Shown here: positions 1 to 8,295 of the stretch, piece after piece
How positions within the stretch are numbered: the first letter of the stretch is position 1
Layout: the number at the start of each line of letters is the position of its first letter
Assembly: GCA_023461435.1 (NCBI GenBank)
Contig: JAEYLC010000008.1
Span: forward strand, 54,605 to 118,604
From: Bacillota bacterium
GTDB lineage: Bacteria > Bacillota > Clostridia > Christensenellales > SZUA-584
Direction of reading: 5' to 3'
Length of the DNA stretch: 64,000 nucleotides
Translations under genes and position numbers: made by a program
Notes under the pieces: generated by a model
Told to the model about the DNA's origin: nothing
Seen by the model: only the letters and a program-made list of their open reading frames with translations
Databases searched by the model: none

Positions 1-1397
1 ACGCGCGCAACGCGGCAGCGGGCGCGCTTCGCAACCTCGATCCCGCCGAAACCGCAAGGAGATCCTTAAGCCTGATCTGCTACAGCGTCGGGTATATTGA
101 GGACGCGCCGTTTGAAACGCATTCGCAGATGCTTGAGTTTCTGCGCGAGAATCATTTCCCGGTCAGCAGCTTCACGCAAAGGGCAAACAGCATTGCCGAG
201 GTTGTTACAATAGTGAACAAAGCTGAACAATCCCGCTCATCTCTTGACTATCTGATCGACGGCGCGGTGATCAAGATCGACAGCTTCGCGGTGCGCGAGC
301 AGCTCGGCTTCACGCAGAAGTTCCCGCGCTGGGCGGTCGCTTACAAGTTCGCGGCCGACGAAAAGACGACCATGCTGCTCGATGTGATCTGGCAGGTCGG
401 GCGTACCGGCAAAATCACGCCGGGCGCCGTGCTCGAGCCGGTGGACATCGGCGGCGTGTCGGTCTCACGCGCAACGCTCAACAACGTCGGCGATATTTTA
501 AGGAAGAAGCTTAAGAAGAACGCGCGCGTATTCATCCGGCGCTCGGGCGATGTGATCCCCGAGATACTCGGCGTCGCGGAATACACGGAGACTTCGGAAG
601 ATATCGCCATACCGGACGTCTGCCCCGCCTGCGGCCACCCGCTCGTGGAAAAGGGCGCGCATCTGTTCTGCGAAAATCCGCTCGTCTGCCGCCCGCAGCT
701 CACGCGCGCCGTGGCGCATTTCGCCTCGCGCGACGCGATGAACATCGAAACCTTCTCAGACAAAACGGCAGAAGCTTTATACGACCATTTGGGGCTGACC
801 GACGTGTCAGACCTCTATTATCTTGACTATGAGCAGATCAAAGAGCTGCCCGGCTTCGGCCAAAAGAAAGCGGATAATCTGAATGCCGCCATCGAAAAGA
901 GCAAGCTAAGGCCGCTCGGCAGCTTCATATACGCGCTCGGTATACCGGGCATCGGCGCCAAAACGGGCAAGGACCTGGCCGTCAAATTTAAGAGCATGGA
1001 TGAGCTGATGCTGGCCGATATGGAGAGCCTTGTCGCCATCGACGGCATCGGCGAAACGCTCGCGCAGAACATCGTGGATTTCTTCGCGGACAGCCGCGCG
1101 CGCGGCATTGTCGCGCGCATGCTCGAGGCGGGCGTCGCTCCCGTGTTCGAGCAGGTCAAAGCCGCCGATTCCGCGTTATCCGGCAAAAAAATCGTGCTGA
1201 CGGGCACGCTCTCAAAATACACGCGCAAGGAAGCCTCAAACATCATCGAATCGCTCGGCGGCGAGGTCGTCTCCTCGGTCAGCAAAAACACCGATTTCGT
1301 GCTCGCGGGAGAAAGCGCGGGCAGCAAGCTCGATAAAGCACAGGCGCTCGGCATCACGGTGATCGACGAAGACCAGTTTGAGATGCTGATAAAATAG
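1..1397 (+). CDS. ligA: NAD-dependent DNA ligase LigA, 5' end outside the window
   Basis: C-terminal about 464 residues of LigA, which seals nicks in DNA using NAD+. The reading frame is open from base 3 and begins inside the nucleotidyltransferase domain (RNAAAGALRNLDP), so the N-terminal Ia domain and the adenylated lysine (KxDG motif) lie upstream of the window. Visible in order: the DGAVIKID motif (near base 258), VGRTGKITPGA, an OB-fold, a four-cysteine zinc finger (CPACGH...C...C, near base 620), helix-hairpin-helix repeats (ELPGFGQKKADNL, DGIGETLAQNI) and a C-terminal BRCT domain (GKKIVLTGTLSKYTRKEA). The family is usually about 670 residues, which fits truncation by the window edge only. 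Ends TAG at 1395. Very secure. Confidence 0.98.
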   Translation, partial: ARNAAAGALRNLDPAETARRSLSLICYSVGYIEDAPFETHSQMLEFLRENHFPVSSFTQRANSIAEVVTIVNKAEQSRSSLDYLIDGAVIKIDSFAVREQLGFTQKFPRWAVAYKFAADEKTTMLLDVIWQVGRTGKITPGAVLEPVDIGGVSVSRATLNNVGDILRKKLKKNARVFIRRSGDVIPEILGVAEYTETSEDIAIPDVCPACGHPLVEKGAHLFCENPLVCRPQLTRAVAHFASRDAMNIETFSDKTAEALYDHLGLTDVSDLYYLDYEQIKELPGFGQKKADNLNAAIEKSKLRPLGSFIYALGIPGIGAKTGKDLAVKFKSMDELMLADMESLVAIDGIGETLAQNIVDFFADSRARGIVARMLEAGVAPVFEQVKAADSALSGKKIVLTGTLSKYTRKEASNIIESLGGEVVSSVSKNTDFVLAGESAGSKLDKAQALGITVIDEDQFEMLIK

Positions 1398-1416
1398 GCA
1401 TTTTCATTTCCCGTGT

Positions 1417-1611
1417 ATAATCATTTGGCTTTTGTGGGGTGGAACCCTGACTGCGCTCACATGGGGACTGGTCAGCCGCTTCACCAAAGGCGATTTGTTG
1501 ATCGGCCTGATCGCCTGCTTTGGCGCCCCACTGTACGACATCGCCTGTCTTGCTGTCAAAAGGAACGTCTATATCGCTTATCCGCTCATTTTGTTCATGC
1601 TTATCGTGTGA
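1417..1611 (+). pseudogene. Remnant of a membrane protein gene (C-terminal end only)
   Basis: A frame ending in TGA at 1609-1611 encodes a strongly hydrophobic stretch (IIIWLLWGGTLTALTWGL, then a short polar SRFTKGD, then LLIGLIACFGAPLYDIACL and a final YIAYPLILFMLIV). This reads like the last two or three membrane helices of an integral membrane protein. There is no ribosome binding site or good start codon; the frame runs back into the end of ligA. I do not recognise the family. Most likely a decayed gene fragment; it could also be a short unrecognised membrane peptide starting at the TTG at 1432. Confidence 0.35.
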
Positions 1612-1686
1612 CCAAGAACGCTTCGCTGAGTCAGACTGCTCTGCTCTCGTCCGTCTTATGAATAAATATTAATTTCGAGGTGGCCT

Positions 1687-2079
1687 ATGACTATAAGACA
1701 ATATTCCGCGCAGGATGAAGCCAACCTGCATGAGCTGTTGCTGGACGAAGGCGACGACTGGTCATGTTATTCACAGCCGGATGCTTTCGAAAGGTATAAA
1801 TGTGCGATAAACAGCTCGCTCGTTTATGTCGCTTATGAAGGCGATACGCTGTGCGGATATGTGCGGTGCCGTGATGATAACGGCTTCGGCATATACGTCT
1901 ATGATCTGCTCGTTAACAAATCCTTCCGAGGCCGTTCATTCGGCAGGCTGCTGATGGAGCGGGTTTGCGCGGATTTTCCTGCCGACACGGTTTATGTGAT
2001 GAGCGGCGTCGATGACTATTATGAGAAGCTGGGATATCCCCGTGAAGGGTCTGTTTTTACAGTACAAGTCAAAGACTAA
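1687..2079 (+). CDS. GNAT-family N-acetyltransferase
   Basis: A 130-residue single-domain GNAT protein, which transfers an acetyl group from acetyl-CoA to an unknown amine substrate in the cytoplasm. Visible are the central strand (LCGYVRCRDDNGFGIYVYDLLV), the acetyl-CoA pyrophosphate loop (FRGRSFGRLLMERV, a variant of R/QxxGxG/A) and the end typical of the family (YVMSGVDDYYEKLGY). An AGGTGG ribosome binding site lies just before the ATG. Monocistronic; followed by a hairpin near 2154. The substrate cannot be inferred. Confidence 0.85.
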   Translation: MTIRQYSAQDEANLHELLLDEGDDWSCYSQPDAFERYKCAINSSLVYVAYEGDTLCGYVRCRDDNGFGIYVYDLLVNKSFRGRSFGRLLMERVCADFPADTVYVMSGVDDYYEKLGYPREGSVFTVQVKD

Positions 2080-2554
2080 TGGGCGCATCGCCATACAATA
2101 TTCGTTTTTTTCGCTGGGCAGACAATCGCAGACCAGCGGTATTAACAAAGAAAGGCCGGACATCTGAACGGCCCCTTTTGCGCCCTCGTGCAATGTCCGC
2201 GTTTAAAAGCGGCAAACGAATGTCTGCGTGGATTGCGCTGCTCAACCCGAATCCAAGCCGGGCCAGCGGCGCTGCAACAGTTTTTGTCTTGTTTTGTCGC
2301 CTTTTGTTTCCTTTTGTCAGGTACATTTCACTATAATGCTCCGTTTTTGATGAGGATTTTCATATGAAAAGCATAACAAAAGGCCTCCGGTTAACCGAAA
2401 GCCTTGATTTTTGATAGCACAATCTTTGTTTTTACAGCGCAGCAGCCCCTAATACTGATTGCTTATGCCGTTTTGGTGATGCAACCGCTGTTTTTTCGTA
2501 GAAATGTTCTAGTATGTTATATTTTATTCTTTATTGTTACGCATTTCGGACTTT
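2080..2554. other. Intergenic stretch between convergent genes, with two hairpins
   Basis: No convincing gene. It separates the plus-strand GNAT gene from the minus-strand murC gene. It holds a GGCCG/CGGCC hairpin (2154-2173) followed by a short T run, and a second hairpin at 2380-2405 (listed separately). The short open frames on both strands lack ribosome binding sites and homologous-looking sequence. Confidence 0.6.
2380..2413 (-). terminator. Probable terminator downstream of murC
   Basis: Stem AAGGC (2380-2384) with GCCTT (2401-2405), plus an inner self-complementary CGGTTAACCG. On the minus strand the stem is followed by TTTTGTT; on the plus strand by GATTTTT. It may work in both directions. 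It lies about 150 bases beyond the murC stop. Confidence 0.5.
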
Positions 2555-3919
2555 TTACAGCAGTTTTTTCGTCTCTCTGTCCACGCTGCCGGATCCGAGT
2601 GTCACCACGATGTCACCGGCAGCCGCGTTTTCATCAAGGTAAGCGCTGATCTCTTCAAACGTCGCAATATACTTGCACGCCGCATTGGGGCTGATCGCCG
2701 CCACGAGGTCGCGCGCATGGATCTCGCCGCGGTCAATATCGCGGCCCGGATAGATATCCGGCACGAGCACCATGTCCGCGTCGCCAAAGCTCACGGCGTA
2801 TTTGTCTTTGAGCGTTTTGGCGCGTGTATAAGAGTTGCACTGGAACACGACCCAGAGCTTTTGATGCGGATACTTGGAGGCCGCGTTGAGACACGCCATG
2901 ATTTCGCTCGGATGGTGCGCATAGTCGTGAATCACTTTGACGCCGTTTTTTTCGCCCACGAGTTCAAACCGGCGTCCCGCCAGATGATACTTTGTGAGCG
3001 CGTTCGCCGCGTCCTCAAGATCAATGCCAAACACCTCGCTGCAAACCGTCATCGCGGCAAGCGCGTTCGCCATGTTGTGGCGCCCCACCACATTAAGCTT
3101 CACGCGGGCTTTGCCCTTGGGCGACACCACGTCAAACGCAGGGCATCCCATATCGTCATATTCGGCGTTCTGCGCCACATAATCCGCGTTTTCAAAGCCG
3201 TATGTCACCACGCCGCGCCCGCAAGCTTTCGCCACATCCATCACAAGCGGATCGTGCACGTTGGCAAACAGCACGCCGCTTGGCGGCAGCAGGCTCACAA
3301 ACCTCGCGAACGTTTCGGCAATTTCATCGATGCTCTTATAATAATCAAGATGATCGTCATCAATATTGTTGATCAGTGTGTGTGTGGGCGAGAGCTTTAA
3401 GAAGCTGCCCACGTATTCACAGGCCTCGGTCAGGAAAGCGGGATAATCGCCGATCGCGACGCCGCCGCCCAGAAAATCGACCATGCCGCCCACATGCACG
3501 GTCAGGTTCACCGCGCACTCGCGCAATATCAGCGCGCACATCGATGTGATCGTGGTTTTGCCGTGGCACCCCGCAATACCGATCACCGTCTCAAACTGAC
3601 GGCTGATCTGCCCCAAAAGCTCGGCGCGCTCCAGCATGGGCAGCCCTAAAGCCTTGGCTCCGTCGTATTCAACATTGCCGGGCTTGATCGCGGCGGAATA
3701 AATCACGAGCGACGCGTCTCCCAAATTTTTCGCATCGTGCCCGATGACAAACGGAACATTTTCACTTTCAAGCTTTTTCGTAAACGCCGATTCGGTAATA
3801 TCGGAGCCCTGAGACTTATACCCAAGGTTCTTTAAAATGATCGCGAGACCGCTCATGCTGCAGCCGCCGATACCGATAAAATGAACAGCTTTCCCTTTAT
3901 AATTCTGCAAAGAAATCAT
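2555..3919 (-). CDS. murC: UDP-N-acetylmuramate--L-alanine ligase MurC
   Basis: 454 residues. MurC adds L-alanine to UDP-N-acetylmuramic acid with ATP hydrolysis, the first step of peptide-stem synthesis for peptidoglycan, in the cytoplasm. Visible: the N-terminal UDP-binding Rossmann loop (FIGIGGCSMSGLA), the ATP-binding P-loop GCHGKTT, a central Mur ligase domain with IDDDHLDYY, and a C-terminal domain with HDYAHHPSEI, all typical of MurC. ATG at 3919 is chosen because GAGG lies 5 bases upstream; a GTG two codons earlier is possible. It is divergent from purR, an arrangement common in Clostridia. Confidence 0.97.
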   Translation of the reverse strand: MISLQNYKGKAVHFIGIGGCSMSGLAIILKNLGYKSQGSDITESAFTKKLESENVPFVIGHDAKNLGDASLVIYSAAIKPGNVEYDGAKALGLPMLERAELLGQISRQFETVIGIAGCHGKTTITSMCALILRECAVNLTVHVGGMVDFLGGGVAIGDYPAFLTEACEYVGSFLKLSPTHTLINNIDDDHLDYYKSIDEIAETFARFVSLLPPSGVLFANVHDPLVMDVAKACGRGVVTYGFENADYVAQNAEYDDMGCPAFDVVSPKGKARVKLNVVGRHNMANALAAMTVCSEVFGIDLEDAANALTKYHLAGRRFELVGEKNGVKVIHDYAHHPSEIMACLNAASKYPHQKLWVVFQCNSYTRAKTLKDKYAVSFGDADMVLVPDIYPGRDIDRGEIHARDLVAAISPNAACKYIATFEEISAYLDENAAAGDIVVTLGSGSVDRETKKLL

Positions 3920-4034
3920 AGACACCTCGTTATGTCATATGCTATTTAACCGCATATCACTGCATTATACTCCAAACATCGCGCGAATATCAATAAAAAA
4001 AGCTTCGGCTATTTAAAAATTGATTCACAGGTTC

Positions 4035-4040
4035 TATAAT
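4035..4040 (+). promoter_or_regulatory. Probable -10 box of the purR promoter
   Basis: TATAAT, 17 bases after a weak -35 (TTTAAA), in the divergent spacer between murC and purR. The purR start at 4073 has AAAGGAG before it. Confidence 0.5.
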
Positions 4041-4072
4041 GAAAAATAAAGTTTGTCAAAGGAGACCGTTTT

Positions 4073-4879
4073 ATGGATAAGGCCGACAGGAAAACGCGCC
4101 TCGCGGTGGTGGCTGCGATACTCACGCGTGAACCCGGCAAAACGTATTCTCTCAAAGTGTTTTGCGATATGTTCGGAGCCGCCAAATCCACGATGAGCGA
4201 AGATATTGCGATTTTGAAAAGCATGTTCAAAACATACGGTCAGGGCGATATTGAGGTGACGCTCGGCGCGGGCGGCGGCGTGCGTTTTATTCCTGTGATG
4301 CCCGTGGCTTCGCGTGAAGCCGTTCTTTATGATATCGCCGAAAAGCTTTCGGACCCTACACGCATATTGCCCGGCGGCTACATTTACACCGTCGATATTT
4401 TTTCCAATCCCAAATATGTCTCTCCCATGGCTGATATCCTTGCGGGCATGTTCATTAAAACGAACCCCGACTTTGTCGCGACAGTGGAAACGAAGGGCGT
4501 CGCCCTTGCGCTGTTTGTGGCGCGTGCTCTGTCAAAGCCGCTCGTCATCGCGCGGCGCGATCTCAGGATCACCGAAGGCTCCGTGGTCACGATCAACTAC
4601 TTGACCGGTTCTTCGCGGCGCATGATGACAATGTCTCTCTCAAAGCGCGCGGTAGCGCCGGGCCAAAAGGCGCTGCTGATCGACGACTTTATTGCGGGCG
4701 GCGGCACGGTTCACGCACTGTTTGAAATGATGAAGGAATTCTCAATCACCGTTGTCGGGTGCGGCGCAGGCATCGTCACCCGCACTCCCGAAAAAAAGCA
4801 GATCGACAACTTCAAAGCCCTGCTTATGCTCGAAAGTGTCGATCCATCAGCTGAAAAAATCGTCATCAAGCCCATATAA
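4073..4879 (+). CDS. purR: Pur operon repressor PurR (Bacillus type)
   Basis: 268 residues. Bacillus-type PurR represses purine synthesis genes and is relieved by PRPP. Visible: an N-terminal winged helix-turn-helix (TYSLKVFCDMFGAAKSTMSEDI, residues about 24-45), then a phosphoribosyltransferase-like domain with the PRPP loop ALLIDDFIAGGGTV (residues 200-213). Length matches the family (about 270-285). AAAGGAG ribosome binding site. Next to murC and away from purine genes, as often seen in Clostridia. This is unrelated to the LacI-type PurR of enterobacteria. Confidence 0.95.
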   Translation: MDKADRKTRLAVVAAILTREPGKTYSLKVFCDMFGAAKSTMSEDIAILKSMFKTYGQGDIEVTLGAGGGVRFIPVMPVASREAVLYDIAEKLSDPTRILPGGYIYTVDIFSNPKYVSPMADILAGMFIKTNPDFVATVETKGVALALFVARALSKPLVIARRDLRITEGSVVTINYLTGSSRRMMTMSLSKRAVAPGQKALLIDDFIAGGGTVHALFEMMKEFSITVVGCGAGIVTRTPEKKQIDNFKALLMLESVDPSAEKIVIKPI

Positions 4880-4989
4880 AACCCGAACATTCCTACATAT
4901 GTACATTGACTATTTTTGTCGAAAAAGTCAAAAGTCGTGCCGAAAAGTGTATAATCAGCATAAAACCGCATCGCAACCGGAGGTGCTGT

Positions 4990-7308
4990 ATGGGGGATGG
5001 GGAATTGTCTGTTTTGGGGCAGATTCTTTTTACTGTAAAGAAAACAAAAAAACACCTGATTTTTGAGAAAATCGGTCCGACATCTGTTGACGAATCTCAA
5101 GCGGATTTTTTAAGTACTTTCACCGAGCAGGCTAAAAACGAAATTTTATCAATATGCACCCAAGCGGTTTCTGAAAGGAATAACGCCGAGTGTTTTCATA
5201 CAAACCTTTATGGGCGTCCTTATAACATCACACTGATCACCCAATTTGAACATGCATTTGTTTTTTTGGCAGCGGAAGATCCGAACGGCAAAGCCGATTG
5301 TGCGCCTGAAAATTCAGCTTTTTATAAATTATGCAGTGTCACTCAAAGCGGCGTGTTTTTCTGGCGCGTGAAAAACAATGAGTTCTACCTCTCATATGCG
5401 AATGCATCTTATTTTCTTCAAACAGGTTTGCCGGACAGGGCTATACGCAAAAAGCCTGATGATATCTATAGTCCCAAAAAAGCTTCTCTCATTCGATCGC
5501 ATCTTGAAAATTGCGTTCAATTAATGAGTTCCGTCTCATTTCATAACAAATTAAACAAAAAGACATTTGCAGTGACGTTTTACCCCGAGATCAAAGACGG
5601 GCTTGTTGTTCGCGTTATGGGCGTCAGTACGGATATAACGGAACAAGCCGGCAAAATCGATCAGCTTGAACAAAGCAAAATGCAGGCATACCAGTATGAA
5701 ACTATGCTTCAGGAGCATATCCGGTTTGAAGAAGTTCTGTCACGGTCCGCAAGGGAGTTCTTGGATTCAGGGCTGTCCGGTTTTAATGATTGCCTTCAAA
5801 GAATGGTCCTAAGCCTTGGTCCGCTGTTTGAAGCGGATTGGGCATTCGCCTGCAAAAGCAATACCGCCCTTTGCGGCGTCAGCAGCCAATGGCTGGCGCG
5901 CGCCGAATCGGGCTGCGAACGGCTTCGCGGCATCGCGGAAGGCACCGGCTTTTGCGCATGGGCTTCACAGCTCCGAGCCGGGCGCATCCTCGTTGTCAAC
6001 GATATTCATAAGGAACTGCCTTCTCTTTATACTGCGCTTAAGAATGCGGGCAGCCCTGAGGTTTGCTCATTCATTGCTGTTCCTGTGCTTCGCTCTGATG
6101 AATTTTGGGGTGTGCTCTGCGTCGCGTCTTTTTACCAGAAACGCATCTGGACAACCAGGGAGATCAGCGGGCTTAAAACCGCGGCGGATATCGTTATGAG
6201 CGCTTACCTTCGCACCAAGACGGAAAAGCAGCTCAGTGAATCCAACAGGGTGCTGGTGGAGTACGACGAATGCCTTCAGGATATGCTGTCTGTGCAGGAA
6301 TCGCTTAGTACCGTGACAAGACAATTTTTAAGCGCCGATCCCCAGAGCTTCGGCCATTGCGTCAGCGATATGCTGATGACGCTAAGCGATCTTGCGGATA
6401 TTGATCAGGCCTGCATCACCATTTTAAACGAAGCTTCTCCCAAATGTTATTCCTGGCACAAAAAAGGTCTGTGTTTTCAGGCCTACGATCACGAAAAAGT
6501 CAATCTGATCTTTTCAGGATGGAATGGCTTTTTGAACAATTCCGAATATGTCGCGATTGAAGATATCTCACAGGAGATCAATACGCTTCCGACATCCATG
6601 CAAGATTACATAATGAACACGGGCTTGAAATCTCTGCTGATAATTCCCATTCGCATTGGAGATTCGCTCACGGCTGTCATGTTTCTTGTCAAGGTATTGG
6701 GCAGCTGCCACTGGGAGAATCCGATCATCCATACAGCCAAGCAATTTGCGGAGCTTTTTCAGGATGCATATTCAAGGATGTGCAAACAGCGGCGGCTTCT
6801 GCTCGAGATCAAATCCGATTCTGACACAGCCAGAGAAACACTGGCTCAAGCTGAGATAATCAAAAGGGTCGCGGAATGTGCACAGCAGCTGATTGACGCA
6901 ACCGCCGAAAATCTGTCGTCTATATACTGCGCGGTCTGCAGAGCCATAGCTGAGCATCTGCCTGTCGACTCGATCAATCTGACTCAATACAGCCAGGATT
7001 ACACGAAAACATTCATCGTCTTTAATTGGCGCGCGTCGGGCGCGCTTTCCAAAAGTGCAAACAGCCGGCACACGGGTCACGACAGTGTGGTCTTAAGCAT
7101 CCCTGTATTTTATCGCGACATTGTCTGGGGCTGTCTTCTTGTCAATTTAATCTGCCAATCGCCGGCGGATGGGTTCATGAAGGCGCTGGAGATGGTCGCA
7201 GAGTGCTTTGTCCGCGCCTACATGCGCATCCATCCGGACAAAAATGATTTTTTAGAGAGTCCCAAACACATAGCTGTTTCCCTCTCACCGCGTCCCTTTG
7301 CGATCTAA
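4990..7308 (+). CDS. Multi-domain sensor protein with PAS and GAF domains, no output domain
   Basis: 772 residues from the ATG at 4990, which has GGAGG 7 bases upstream; an in-frame ATG at 4906 lacks one. After an unrecognised N-terminal part, a PAS-like domain (residues about 105-195, GVFFWRVKNNEFYLSYANAS), a short helical linker and at least three GAF-like units follow (roughly residues 225-390, 420-590 and 615-745; recognisable pieces are VCSFIAVPVLRSDEFWGVLC, SLLIIPIRIGDSLTAVMFL and VVLSIPVFYRDIVWGCLLV). No membrane segment, histidine kinase, GGDEF, EAL, phosphatase or DNA-binding domain is visible, and the protein stops soon after the last GAF unit. Probably a cytoplasmic signal sensor acting through a partner protein; ligand unknown. 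Confidence 0.8.
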   Translation: MGDGELSVLGQILFTVKKTKKHLIFEKIGPTSVDESQADFLSTFTEQAKNEILSICTQAVSERNNAECFHTNLYGRPYNITLITQFEHAFVFLAAEDPNGKADCAPENSAFYKLCSVTQSGVFFWRVKNNEFYLSYANASYFLQTGLPDRAIRKKPDDIYSPKKASLIRSHLENCVQLMSSVSFHNKLNKKTFAVTFYPEIKDGLVVRVMGVSTDITEQAGKIDQLEQSKMQAYQYETMLQEHIRFEEVLSRSAREFLDSGLSGFNDCLQRMVLSLGPLFEADWAFACKSNTALCGVSSQWLARAESGCERLRGIAEGTGFCAWASQLRAGRILVVNDIHKELPSLYTALKNAGSPEVCSFIAVPVLRSDEFWGVLCVASFYQKRIWTTREISGLKTAADIVMSAYLRTKTEKQLSESNRVLVEYDECLQDMLSVQESLSTVTRQFLSADPQSFGHCVSDMLMTLSDLADIDQACITILNEASPKCYSWHKKGLCFQAYDHEKVNLIFSGWNGFLNNSEYVAIEDISQEINTLPTSMQDYIMNTGLKSLLIIPIRIGDSLTAVMFLVKVLGSCHWENPIIHTAKQFAELFQDAYSRMCKQRRLLLEIKSDSDTARETLAQAEIIKRVAECAQQLIDATAENLSSIYCAVCRAIAEHLPVDSINLTQYSQDYTKTFIVFNWRASGALSKSANSRHTGHDSVVLSIPVFYRDIVWGCLLVNLICQSPADGFMKALEMVAECFVRAYMRIHPDKNDFLESPKHIAVSLSPRPFAI

Positions 7309-7320
7309 AGTTCGCTTGCG

Positions 7321-7349
7321 TTGCAGTCTTAAACCGGTCATGCTATAAT
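7321..7349 (+). promoter_or_regulatory. SigA-type promoter of the short-chain dehydrogenase gene
   Basis: TTGCAG (7321-7326), 17 bases, TATAAT (7344-7349). Expected transcription start is about 7356, essentially at the ATG (7357) of the next gene, so its transcript may be leaderless. Confidence 0.65.
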
Positions 7350-7356
7350 TTTATGT

Positions 7357-8139
7357 ATGAATCAGGAAAAATGGGCTTTGATAACCGGCGCCTCCTCGGG
7401 TATCGGCATGGCGCTTGCCCTTCGGTTTGCAAAAGAAGGATGGCAGCTGGTTCTTGTGGCGAGAGACGCCGCAAGGCTGTCGGCATTGGCTGAAATCATC
7501 GAGGATGATTTTAAGGTCCGCACCTTCGTCATCCCAAAAGACCTCACATCACACGATGCCCCCAAAGAGATATTTGACAAGCTCGACATCAGCGGCATCC
7601 GTATTGATGCCCTGATTAATAACGCCGGAGCCGGAGCCTGCGGCCTTTTTCATGACATCCCCGGCGATAAGGATGTGCAGATGATCGATCTGAATATCCG
7701 TGCCGTGACCTCGCTTTCAAAGCTTGCGATTCTTCATATGCGCAAGGCCGGCGGCGGGAAAATACTCAACGTGGCGTCTACCGGCTCCTATCAGCCTGGG
7801 CCATACATCGCTGTTTACTACGCCACCAAAGCGTACGTGCTGTCTCTTTCGCAGGCAATGCGCAAAGAGCTTAAAAAAACCGGCATCGTCGTGAGTACGC
7901 TGTGCCCCGGTTCCACCGCAACGGATTTCTCGAGGCGCGCGGGCAAGGCCGATATCGGGGGCGCAATGGTGCCCGGGAAAGTGGCGGACTGCGCCTATAA
8001 AGGACTGATCAAAGGCAAAGCCGTGATCATCCCCGGCGCGAGGAATAAATTTTTCATTGCGGTCTCCAAGCTGCTGCCCGGAGGCTTGAGCGCCGCGATC
8101 GTCGAGCGCATACAGCGCCGTCTGACCGAGACGTTTTGA
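7357..8139 (+). CDS. Short-chain dehydrogenase/reductase (SDR family)
   Basis: 260 residues, the normal size of a classical SDR, an NAD(P)-dependent oxidoreductase. Visible: the cofactor loop TGASSGIG (residues 10-17), the structural NNAGAGA, catalytic serine in NVASTGSY and the YxxxK motif (YYATKAY), then PGSTATDF. The domain begins directly at the ATG, so no later start is likely. No ribosome binding site is visible and the promoter -10 box is 7 bases upstream, pointing to a leaderless transcript. Substrate unknown; it resembles the DltE/YqjQ-like group. Confidence 0.9.
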   Translation: MNQEKWALITGASSGIGMALALRFAKEGWQLVLVARDAARLSALAEIIEDDFKVRTFVIPKDLTSHDAPKEIFDKLDISGIRIDALINNAGAGACGLFHDIPGDKDVQMIDLNIRAVTSLSKLAILHMRKAGGGKILNVASTGSYQPGPYIAVYYATKAYVLSLSQAMRKELKKTGIVVSTLCPGSTATDFSRRAGKADIGGAMVPGKVADCAYKGLIKGKAVIIPGARNKFFIAVSKLLPGGLSAAIVERIQRRLTETF

Positions 8140-8243
8140 CCAAGGCCATGCCGCGCGTTAGTTACAAAGCACCAATATCTGCTTAATCCGCCAGCGCATC
8201 GCTCTTATTTGTAACTGTTACGTAACATTTCCGTAATAAATTC

Positions 8244-8272
8244 TTGCAATTTGCTGCTGTTTCGTTTAAAAT
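8244..8272 (+). promoter_or_regulatory. Promoter of the cell-wall hydrolase gene
   Basis: TTGCAA (8244-8249), 17 bases, TAAAAT (8267-8272), followed by an AGAGAGG ribosome binding site and ATG at 8296. An inverted GTTACAAA/TTTGTAAC pair surrounds the region upstream (about 8159-8217). Confidence 0.6.
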
Positions 8273-8295
8273 AGAGAAAAAAAGAGAGGTTCATT

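Noticed and set aside
2534..3400. Long plus-strand open frame of 288 codons
   Set aside because: It lies opposite murC, is rich in His and Arg in a pattern typical of an antisense frame, and has no ribosome binding site.
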